A stretch of DNA of 64,000 bases from Bradyrhizobium sp. ISRA464. GTDB taxonomy: Bacteria; Pseudomonadota; Alphaproteobacteria; Rhizobiales; Xanthobacteraceae. The notes beneath the pieces are model-generated. The model saw only the letters and a list, made by a program, of their open reading frames with translations, made no database searches and was not told the DNA's origin. The stretch is from positions 6,634,001 to 6,698,000 of the forward strand of contig NZ_CP094526.1 in assembly GCF_029910095.1 (NCBI RefSeq). Direction: 5' to 3'. The position numbers were made by a program, and so were the translations under genes. Within the stretch, counting starts at the first letter, position 1. Each line of letters starts with the position of its first letter. This document shows positions 55,415 through 64,000 of the stretch, piece by piece.

Positions 55415-55943
55415 AGCGCACGCGGCACTTCATCGGGCAAGGGACGGACGCGTTTGCGTCGGAAGCCCTCATCTACGCGGAGCGCCGTCCGACGAACGAT
55501 GACAGTGCGACAGAGTTCGCTATTTCAAATCTGCACCGTCCCCGCCGGCGTCCCGATGCCCGGGGCATATAGTCCCAACTGCTTCCTGGGATCGACAATT
55601 TAGAAGGGGTTGCATCCAGCACGCAAGCCAATCGGTCTCGATGTCCCCGGCCAAGCGATCAAGCAGTCCCAGATGACAGGCCCGACAGCGATCCCGAGAA
55701 CAAGATTTTCGGAGAGAGTAGCTGATACGGCGGCTGCCGGGGCACATCGGTCGCCGTAACGTTGCACGCCGAACGGCCCACCGCCGCCCTTGCAACCTAC
55801 GCTTTTAGGGGCTTGACATCCATATGGCAGAACGCGTCCGCAAGTCCTCCCGTCCGCTGATGGATGCGACCCTGCTGCCCCAATTCCTTTTCGAAGTATC
55901 CGCTTACAGCCTCGCGCCGCAGGTCATGAAAACGCAGCTCCCG
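55415..55943. other. Gene-free spacer
   Basis: About 530 bases between converging genes. No gene, repeat or terminator is clear. Confidence 0.4.
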
Positions 55944-57584
55944 TCAACCGGCCTCGCCTTCGGCATTGTTCTTGCGCTTCTTTTTCCTGCCCTGGTTTTT
56001 CGGCGAAATGTCTTCGATGAATCCAAAGCTGGCGCGGACGCTCATAACCTGCAGTGCCTTCATGTTGCGCATCAGGCTTATGCGGGAAAAGAGCGGCAAG
56101 TTGTCGGACATGAGCTGTTTATCCTTATGGGTCACAATTCCAAAGACGACATGGAATTTCTGGTCATCCAGCGGTTGGAGTAACTGTTGCGCCGTTCCCT
56201 CGGCCGCCTTTTCCTCAATCCCCGCCTTGAGCCGGTCAACAGATTCCGGATCGAGCTTGAGCAGCTCAATAGCGTTTGTTCCCTGATTGAACAGATGGCT
56301 GAGCTGCGCCGATAGCGTCGAAATTTTTACATGATTGAAGATGCAATGGCCGTCCGTAACCGTATAGAGATCGCACGGCTCGATCTGCGTCTGCCCCGGC
56401 GCGGCTATATTGCCCTTATCGAGGCACACGATTGCGGGATCGCCCGCGGCAACCGCTTCGTTGTAGGCGCCCTCGCCATCGTGGTTGTAGGGCGGCAGCG
56501 CGAGATCAGCGTAGAGCGGGTCGAGATATGTCTTGAGTTTTGCGACATACTCGTTCTCGATCCTGTACCAGTTGCCTTCGCATAGATGGAAAGTTTCAGA
56601 ACCACCGTTCAGGGTGGTATCGAAGATCAGGCAATTGAAGATCGGAAAGCGTTGATGAGGATTGCCATCTTCATCCGTAAGGCGGAGGGTATGCTTCGTC
56701 AGATCGCCGAGGCTAATGTCCCCAGCCGTCTTATTGTTCGATTCAAGATAATCGTAATAGCGGTCGATGAAGACATCATCATAGATCAGGCTCGCGCCAG
56801 CGCCGGAAAACGAAGAGAAAACGTTGTCATGGTAATCGACCATGGCCGGAATAGTTAGATAGAGATCACCACTTTTCTCACGCAGCGCCGCCAGAAGTTT
56901 GGCATCAAGTTGTTTCACCACAACAGGATCACGAATCGGCGCGATGTTTTGAATGTCCGGAAATGTAATCTTGAAAGCGTCGCTTTCATAGAGTTCCTGA
57001 AGCTTCTCGCAGAGCTCCGTCAGTCCATCGGAGGTGACTGCTGAACTGATGCGCAAATTACTCGCCCCCGTCGCGTGTTTGAACAATTCTTCGTGCTCGT
57101 CTTTCACCTTGCCGGTAAGGCTCTTGAGGATTGCACTGTCGCGGTCGAAGTCGAAATAGGTAAGATCGGAATCAACGGGCACCTGGGTGCGTTGCCGCCG
57201 CGCGGCTCCGGGTTCAAGCACATCGGTGCTCTTCAGCTTTTTCGGATCAACGCTGTTGAGCGTGACACGCAAACCGAAATCGTATTCATAGCTCGTATCC
57301 TTGAGGTTATGGGCCACATGACCGAAGGAGAGGGCAAAACAGCGATCTCCGACCGTTAGACAAATCAGCGCTCCCTTGCTGACTTGAGTGAGCGGCATGG
57401 TCATCCCAAAGTAAGACTTCCACCACGGCTCACGTGGCTCACCGTCGAGTACAAACAGCGTCGCGTTCTCAGGCAGGTGCGCGGCGTCGACACCCTCTTC
57501 GAGAACATGATCGTCTTTCAGAGTGTTGGTAGCGTCGAATCCGTCCTTCAGCAGATAAATTGAAAACGATCTGCTCTTACTCAC
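55944..57584 (-). CDS. TIGR04141/DUF6119 family protein
   Basis: A 546-residue protein of the sporadically distributed TIGR04141 (DUF6119) family. It opens MSKSRSFSIYLLKDGF, the family start, and continues with SFGHVAHNLKDTSYEYDFGL and RVTLNSVDPKKLKSTDVL, both characteristic. FNCLIFDTTLNGGSETFHLC and CDLYTVTDGHCIFNHVKIST follow. The C-terminus is lysine-rich (GRKKKRKNNAEGE). The family has no known activity; it occurs patchily and often in genomic islands with restriction or defence genes. The start is a GTG at 57584 with a strong ribosome binding site (GGAGGAGCGGAC). A decayed SbcD-like gene lies just upstream on the same strand. Confidence 0.85.
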   Translation of the reverse strand: MSKSRSFSIYLLKDGFDATNTLKDDHVLEEGVDAAHLPENATLFVLDGEPREPWWKSYFGMTMPLTQVSKGALICLTVGDRCFALSFGHVAHNLKDTSYEYDFGLRVTLNSVDPKKLKSTDVLEPGAARRQRTQVPVDSDLTYFDFDRDSAILKSLTGKVKDEHEELFKHATGASNLRISSAVTSDGLTELCEKLQELYESDAFKITFPDIQNIAPIRDPVVVKQLDAKLLAALREKSGDLYLTIPAMVDYHDNVFSSFSGAGASLIYDDVFIDRYYDYLESNNKTAGDISLGDLTKHTLRLTDEDGNPHQRFPIFNCLIFDTTLNGGSETFHLCEGNWYRIENEYVAKLKTYLDPLYADLALPPYNHDGEGAYNEAVAAGDPAIVCLDKGNIAAPGQTQIEPCDLYTVTDGHCIFNHVKISTLSAQLSHLFNQGTNAIELLKLDPESVDRLKAGIEEKAAEGTAQQLLQPLDDQKFHVVFGIVTHKDKQLMSDNLPLFSRISLMRNMKALQVMSVRASFGFIEDISPKNQGRKKKRKNNAEGEAG

Positions 57585-57749
57585 GTCCGCTCCTCCACTG
57601 CGAAGCTGAGCCGGACTGTGAACTTGCGGCCATGAACGGCCTGTCAGCTATTAATCTGGCCCTTTTCGATCCCCTCACATTGCAACCTCGGAAAGCGAGG
57701 CCAAGACGATGCAATCCACCACAATTGTTAAGAAATGCTCGCGCCCGCA

Positions 57750-58293
57750 AACAATCTTCCGATTCTCCTTCGTCCAACGCTCTTCCGGGTCGAAGAGCGC
57801 CGGTGCCCGCAATATCGGCCAGCAGCGCCGTGCCGTTCTCCTGTCGCCTGACGCGGTCCGGCTCCGGCGTCCCGGAGTGCCAAATTGGGGGGCCGACCCA
57901 CATGGTGAGGCGCCAGTCGCCGAGCGCCGGATGCTCGAGACCCGCGCGGCTCGGGCGGGCTGGATCGATCGAATTCGAGGCGTCGCTTTCCCGGCGAAAA
58001 TTTATGATAGATCCGCGCGCATCCGATACGTACCGGCTCTTCCGGCGCCGGCGCGAAATCCATCCGCCAATCGGCCTTACGGCAAAGAGGTGCCGGCATG
58101 AGAAGGGCGTCGCCTCCGCGACGGGCCACCACGGGCGCAAGGTATGGATCGACATGCCTCGGTAAGCCGAGCTTCGCAGTGCGATCCCGGATGCCTTCGC
58201 GGCGGTGCGGATCGTGACTGCCCAGCAACAGCCGACACCGAGCGGCCTAAAGGCTTTGCCAATTTGCCAATCAGCTGAATGGATAAGACGCAT
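57750..58293 (-). pseudogene. Decayed SbcD-like metallophosphoesterase/nuclease gene
   Basis: The frame from ATG 58293 starts MRLIHSADWQIGKAFRPLG, the typical start of SbcD/Mre11-type nucleases, and soon breaks. Another frame continues GSHDPHRREGIRDRTAKLGL with GGDALLMPAPLCRKA (family order: GNHD-P, then the P-A-P-L strand). A third gives SIDPARPSRAGLEHPALGDW and WHSGTPEPDR, again in family order. At least two frameshifts and a deletion of the stretch between motif I and the NHD motif are needed, so the gene is dead. Intact relatives are usually paired with an SMC-like ATPase gene, which is absent here. Confidence 0.8.
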
Positions 58294-58490
58294 TCCCACT
58301 TCTCGTCGCAATGGTTGCAGTTTTAATTCTCCTCTGGTTCCTCGCGCGCGAGAATTCGAACACGTACCCCTGGAGACCCATCAGGCGAGCGGTCCAGATC
58401 GGCTCGTTGAGTTGAGGATGGCCGGTGCGCTCCGGCCGGCTTGCTACTCCATCAACCGCGGCAGGCCTGAGGGCTTAAGAATCAGTCGCT

Positions 58491-58522
58491 AAAAAAGCTG
58501 CCGGTCTGGTAAGACCGGCAGC
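58491..58522 (-). terminator. Strong rho-independent terminator, minus strand
   Basis: GCTGCCGGTCT (58497-58507), a GGTA loop, and AGACCGGCAGC (58512-58522) form a perfect 11-bp stem. On the minus strand the stem is followed by six T residues (58496-58491). It is a textbook terminator, but no intact minus-strand gene lies upstream of it, so its gene may be lost. Confidence 0.8.
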
Positions 58523-59205
58523 CAAGTCAAGGGAGGAAACGCCCATACGGGCAGCGGCAGCGAGGCTACCGCACGGTACCGCCGATAACTCGGCGGATCT
58601 CGACCAAATCAAAGTTCGACAAGCCTTATTCGCAGCTCATGTAATTCAATCGATACTGTACTAGAAGAAGAATCTGCGTACGCGACGTACCGAAGCACTG
58701 CTCTGCATATTGCACCTTCGAAAACGTCCCGCACCCAGGTGTTGCCGGGGCAACCTGACTGGATATCAGTTGACGTCTCGAGGCCATGGAGCCTCGAGGA
58801 TGACACTTTTCGCAATCCGGATGCCGACCAGTGATCTCCCCTAATTTTTCGAGCTACGACGGCCATAGCGCTCGCCGCTCGTCCGTGCTAGCTTGCGAAA
58901 GAAGGTGAAGCCGCTCGGCGTAGATGTCACGTGCACCTTGCATTCCACCGCGCTAGAAGACGAAAGGTCGCCAAGACACGTGCACGCCTGGCAGGATGCA
59001 GCATATTACAACTGAGGTATCGAGTTGAGCCGGAGCTGGTCGAGATCAATTCTTCTCGCTGCAAGGGGCGGCACATAGATCACCGGGCGAGCGCGCATCA
59101 CCAGGCCGGACAGCCCTTTGCACCCACTCGGGAACGCACAAGACATTCACCGTTCAGCTGCCGTTAGCAGCCCGTCCAGGTCTCGACGGCCTCTTCAATG
59201 TCTGC
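58523..59205. other. Gene-free spacer
   Basis: About 680 bases. Small frames on both strands show nothing recognisable. The terminator at 58491-58522 implies that a minus-strand transcript once came from here. Confidence 0.4.
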
Positions 59206-59700
59206 GTCACCGCCTAGCCAGATGGGCATCGGCCACCTCGGCAAGGTCGCGCCCGGCGACGTTCTTGGCATGGTCGGCAGTCGCGTCGGCACGATGATCG
59301 GACGCGATCACGACATTCACCGCCGGCAGCACGAAGAGCGTGAACACCGTGCCGATCGACAAACTCGCGACGATCACGATCCCCAATCGAAAAAGCGGCC
59401 CGCGGCACCAGCCTCCGTTGCGGTCAACTAGGCTACGAAGCCCGTAACCATCGCCGCCGTGGTCATCAGGATTGGACGGAGTCGGACGCGCGCCGCTATC
59501 TCGATCGCCGAGCGGAGCTCCAGTCTCTCGTTTAGTTGCGGCTCCTTGGCGAACTCGACCATCAGGACGCCGTACTTGGAAATCGGCCCGACCGGTGTCA
59601 ACAGCCCGACTGGGTGTCGCTGTTCATCGTCGCCACGCCACAGAATTGCGGGCTCAAGGCGCCGACCATTGCCATCGGAACGCTGATCATGACGATGACA
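59206..59700 (-). pseudogene. Broken second copy of the RND pump 3' end
   Basis: The DNA follows the 3' end of the RND gene at 18.56-19.03 kb almost base for base (for example the shared stretch encoding RVRLRPILMTTAAMVTG, and GPISKYGVLMVEFAKE against GLISKHGILMVEFANE). Substitutions and frameshifts end the reading frame early, and only the last membrane helices are present. It lies just before the end of the autotransporter gene. A segmental duplication or recombination product is likely. Confidence 0.85.
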
Positions 59701-59752
59701 TGACTCCACTGCGTGTCGCGCGCCGGGCCAAACGATCGATTGACCATGCGCA

Positions 59753-62700
59753 TCAGAACTTCGCGGTGAAGATGGCATTGACTCCGTTCTGGGTGATGCC
59801 GGAGCCAAACTGGCCCTGGTAGGCAATGCCAAGGGTGCTATTGCTGGAAAGCTGGAAGTCCAGACCAGATTCAACCAATGCCACGTTCTTGCCAATGGAT
59901 AAGCCCGAAGCTGCAAAAGCGCTGGACCCGGCAACAAAGCTGGCCGTCGCCAGCGGAATGCGATCACCAACGGCATGGCGCCAGCCAATATCGGCTCGGG
60001 CGGTCGTGGCGATTTGGCCAAGTTGAAAACGCCTGGTCGCGTAGACGCCAAGGGTCGAGAGCGTCGTTTCCATCGTGTCAGCGCGAATATCAAGCGCCGC
60101 TCCGCTCAGTCCGCGCTCGCTAAAACCATCTGTTGCGACACGAACATGGGCAAGATTGGCATAGGGCTCGATCACCGACCCGTTGCCGACATGGACCTTG
60201 TAGCCCAGCTCTCCGAACATCTGGAAAGTGCCTGCATCGTAATCCGAGATCAAGTTGTCATTAAACCCCGGGAACGTAACATTGCGGCTCATCTCAAGAT
60301 CGTGCCACGTATAGGCAAGACCTGAGCGGAAGCCGATGGCCCCCTCCTGGCACGGTCCACTCGGTGCCGGCATAGGTCCCGAACGTGTAGTTGTCGCTGC
60401 GGCCCGACGACGAACGACCGCTAGCGTTGAAAGTGGAACGGCTATAGCCTGCAAGAACACCGAAACGCCAGTCGTCAAATGCCGCCGCGTCGATACCGGT
60501 CATGATGCCGCTAATGCTGGATTTGGTGCTTGCAGCGTTGCCGTCACCTGATTGGGTCGTCCAGCCGCCAAAGGTAGAACCCCACGCCGCATAACGCTGC
60601 AAGTCATAGGATGGCAGGTCAGAGGAAGCCACGCCGCCGTCACCGATGGCAGAGGCAGAATTGCCGCCTGGCCTCTGCCAGGACCACAACCCATCACCGT
60701 CGTCGCCGAGGATGGCGCACCGCCGAACGCCTGTTCGAGGCGGTTATAGACTGCCGAACGCGCATAGAAGCTGTCATTGACACGCCTGCCCTTCTCCGAC
60801 GCATAGACGGACGGCGAAAGCTGACGCAGCGCAGACGTCACCACCGTGCCGTCGGAGGTGGAGAAGTCGAGTGCCGCGACGAGCGGGTGCAGTCCCGCCG
60901 CAGCGTTGCCAGCTGCTCGATCGAGTGCAGTGCCCACCTGGCGGCTGTTGGCATCGGCCCCATAACGCGAATAGGCATCGATTGGGCGGGAGAGTGTCAA
61001 CGCGTAGGTATTGTCGCCCTGGGCTGTCGCGCTCGCCAGCAAGGTTGGCGATTGCAGCGATGCCGTCACGTTCGTGAACGAGCCCGTCAGATTTGCTGCA
61101 TTCAGCCATCGATTAGAGGAAACGCTAAAATCGTTGCCATACCAGCCACGCAGGGGCGTGATCGCGAGCGCAGCGTCGCATTGCCGCTCACCACGAGGCG
61201 GCTGAACGCACCCATATCGTTCACCTCAACCTGTAAGCGACCGGTCGAGGTTTGCAGATAGTCGCCATTCACCATGATGCTGTTGTCAAGACCATCGATG
61301 AGCGGCGCGATCGCGCCATTATTGGTGAAGCGGCCACTGGTATTGAGGAGATAACTGCCATTGCCGGACAAGGTTGCGCCTTGCGCGACGGTGGCGCCGT
61401 ACACTTCATGATTGCCGGTAAAGAACACGGCGCCACCAGACAGCTCCAGCGACAGGTTGTTGCGTCCAACGATGTTTCCTTCATAGCGGGTTGCAAAGCT
61501 TGCGTCGGGCTGTCCCGTGGAATGACCATTCGCGTCGGGCGCCATGCCGAACGTTAATTTGGTCAGGCGCGGAGAACTGTTCTGGTCAAGCTGGGCGTAA
61601 TCAGACAGGATGTCCCCTGACAATGTTGCGCCACGCATCACATTGATCTGGCCCACATAACCATTGTTCGACATGTACATCGCGGCATAACTACCGGCCA
61701 GGCGCCCGGTCAGATCGTACGTGCTCACGAGCGGACCGTCGATTTCATTCAGCATCGGGGCCGGCTTATGTCAATCGTGCGAATATATGAGCCGCGATAT
61801 TCACGGTCATCGCCTATCGAATTGTGGCCAAAGTCGAAGCTTGCTGCGATACCATGCTCGCCGAGAGCCTGCACGTCACCACGCTGAGTGAACGTATGAT
61901 CTTTGCCGTAGGCGAACATGACGCCGCGCGCATAGGCGCCGTCCGCATGAACGCGGGTCCCCGGCGGAATTGCGATCCGATGTTTTCGCCATCGACGCGG
62001 ATGCCAGCGCCGCCCGCTCCTCCCGAAAGCAGGTCGGCGCGCTGAACAACGGTGTTGCCGCTGCCGTAGACATGCAGTCCCACTCCAAGCGTGGCCGTGT
62101 TGTAGGTGTTTGGGAGATAGGCGGTACCGTCAGCAGTACGAGCGAAGAATGGATTGTCGTTTACCACATTCAGACCGCTGCCGTAGATGGAGTAGCCGAA
62201 GAGTTTGCGTCGATCGATGCTGTAGCCGATATCCTGCAACGCGGCGAGCTCCGCCTCCATCAGGAAGGTGTAATTCCCGTATTGCTGGTGGCTCATCAGG
62301 CTGTTCTTGAGCTCGCTATGGGAAGCGAAGGGCGCATCCAGTCGACCATCCTCGTTCATCACTCGCACCGGAATACCCGGCATGGCGCCGGCCAGCACTT
62401 CACTGACATACTTGCCTGCGAAATAGCCCCGGTCGCGGCGCAGGTCAAAAACATCGTCAGCTCGCGGGTTCGCGCAGGCGGAACAATAGATCGTCTGTCC
62501 CGGCTTGGCTCGTTTGCCGTTGTCGTCGTACAAATGGTCGGTCCAGCCATTGATTGCTTCAGGGAAATGCCCTGACAACGCATACGGCGACCTTTCATAA
62601 CTGATAGTACTGGAGAATCCCAGCTGATGGGCGAATTCATGAATCATAACGGACGTAAGACCTATCTTTGCGGTCATCGGCAACTGCGAAGGGATGTAGG

Positions 62701-63142
62701 CTTCGGATGAAAAACCCATCTGGCCGATCATGACCATGCCGTGCGCACCGTAGTGCAATTCGCCCGGATCCTGCCCCGTAAGTGCCGCCTGCACCTTGGT
62801 GCCACTACCGGGTGACGCAGGGACAAAGGCATATGCGTTGTCATCGCCAACTCCGCCGATGTTGACAATGGCCGGCGATTGACCCGGTGCGACCTTGATA
62901 ATTTCAGCCCAATACCGAATTGCCGCCAGTGAATGATCTATTTCCCATTGCGGCAAATTCCGCAGTGAATGCTCGTCATCTCCTTGACAACAAAAAGGGC
63001 CATCGCCGGTACCGAATATCCGCGCCCGCATGAAGCGTACGCCGCTCGAATTCCAGACATCGTAAGTTTCAACAGCCCTGCTGGGCGAGCCAAGCAACGC
63101 GAGAGCCGCCAGCACGGTGATGGTTAGTGTCTTCGTTCTCAT
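59753..63142 (-). pseudogene. Frameshifted metalloprotease autotransporter
   Basis: The gene begins at ATG 63142 with a signal peptide (MRTKTLTITVLAALALLG, cleavage near SRAVETYD). An M-type protease passenger follows with the zinc site VMIHEFAHQLGFSS (HExxH, about residue 165). The passenger then turns into beta-helix repeats (GDILSDYAQL, then GATLSGNGSYLLNTSGRF). The end is an autotransporter beta-barrel (VALVESGLDFQLSSN) finishing NAIFTAKF with a terminal phenylalanine. The frames change at about 61950, 61100 and 60500-60300, so at least four frameshifts split a gene of about 1130 codons. Intact, it would put a protease on the cell surface. A sequencing-error origin is possible for some shifts but unlikely for all. 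Confidence 0.8.
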
Positions 63143-64000
63143 ACTACACGTTCTATTCAGAGCTTTGGTTGCAGGGGTGCTTTGTCGTCCGTCTTCGAGC
63201 GCGAGCGCACGCTGATGCGCGAGCGAAGCGCGGCCGTCATTGGTCAAACATTGGCCACGAGCCTCTGCGGTCATAACCTGACGGCAGCGCCGCAATATGA
63301 AAGGAAGGCCGCTCGTCTGCTGCAACCTTGATGCACCCGGATCCAAGAGGCGCGTCGTCGCTATCGCTGTCTTTGACTTCGACTTCCTGGAGCTCAGACT
63401 CTGGACGCATCACGCTTGGCATTTTCGCGCCGCCAACTACGCTCGCGATGAGCAAATATCACCGCCTGATGCCTGCGTCGCCGACGCGATAGCGGTCGTT
63501 TTCATGATGCCGTCAACAATGCGAGCTCCTATTAGCTCTGATCGTACAAAGATCCTCTATTCCGCAGGGGAGACTCCCGACAAAGCAGCTTCCCGCACGC
63601 AATCGGAAAGCAGTGGGCAAAAGCCGGGCCAATCCCCTCACGCTTGCGCAGACGCGCAGCCGGCCGAACGCACTATGCACGCGCGGCAGTCCTTGTGTGT
63701 GAAAGCAGGCCTAGCTGTTCGGCGCCCGCCAACCTTGTCGCAAACTCGCCATTGCACAGGGGCACCATGACTGCCCGTGCCCGACGGTTGCAGCGGGTCG
63801 CTATCCAAGTTTCTGGCGATTGCCGCGATCAGTTCTGGGCGTGAATGGGGCTGCAAGAGGCAGGCATTTTTATTGCACTTGCGGTCATAAGCAATAACGC
63901 CCCGAACCAGATGCATCGTTCGGACGATGGAAGCTTTGAAGAGCTTCCCTTACGCATCACGTCCACGACAGCGGTGGACTCCAAAGCCAGTCGGTCGGTC
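63143..64000. other. Gene-poor end of window
   Basis: About 860 bases upstream of the autotransporter. Short frames on both strands lack recognisable domains. The first 200 bases should carry its promoter, not identifiable by eye. Confidence 0.35.

Noticed and set aside
1..64000. CRISPR array, tRNA, rRNA, nod box
   Set aside because: No regularly spaced repeat series, no cloverleaf-capable tRNA and no clear 47-bp nod-box pattern was found by eye.

Overview
The window looks like an accessory region of a Bradyrhizobium-type alphaproteobacterium. The GC-rich coding style, the Omp2/Porin_2-type porin, the HAAT-type ABC transporter, the ectoine-type catabolic genes and the many decayed genes and transposase remnants all fit such a genome, possibly a symbiosis or genomic island. 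This is inference from gene content: no nod, nif or rRNA gene and no tRNA was seen.

Left part (1-18 kb): a GNAT-like hypothetical gene, an EctB/DoeD-type diaminobutyrate aminotransferase, an acyl-CoA dehydrogenase whose downstream gene is cut off, an IS3-family transposase remnant, an IS110-family element, a TauD/TfdA dioxygenase, and a minus-strand eutB-eutC-doeA operon for (hydroxy)ectoine-type breakdown. A decayed N-formylglutamate amidohydrolase (NFGAH) copy follows, next to an intact cysteine hydrolase. The part ends with a MATE exporter and a small hypothetical gene.

Middle-left (18-33 kb): an RND efflux pump without partners, then a compact catabolic locus. Eight minus-strand genes (NFGAH, cysteine hydrolase, M20 amidohydrolase, periplasmic binding protein, two ABC ATPases, two permeases) face an RpiR-family regulator and a glutamine-synthetase-like ligase. 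A 7-bp perfect inverted repeat, TGTCAAA-N12-TTTGACA, lies between the two arms and is the obvious operator candidate. The first two enzymes are the intact paralogs of the decayed pair at 13.2-14.5 kb.

Middle (33-46.4 kb): a signalling and conflict-type island. A vWA protein, a PP2C phosphatase, a membrane-anchored protein kinase with a helix-hairpin-helix region, and a small zinc-ribbon membrane protein form one operon, a TerY-P (YegI/K/L-like) triad with an unusual kinase C-terminus. Beside it lie a membrane-anchored Mrr-like nuclease, a secreted SNase, a decayed DNA methyltransferase and a plus-strand cassette of small exported protein, lipoprotein, SLATT-like 2TM protein and DUF2235 hydrolase.

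Right part (46.9-64 kb): a porin; an aminotransferase/semialdehyde dehydrogenase pair divergent from an Lrp/AsnC regulator, with a 21-bp palindrome between them; an HTH fragment; a phosphotriesterase-family hydrolase; a TIGR04141/DUF6119 protein next to a decayed SbcD-like nuclease gene; a second, broken copy of the RND pump's 3' end; and a frameshifted metalloprotease autotransporter. Starts were chosen by eye from ribosome binding sites and overlaps. No database search was run.
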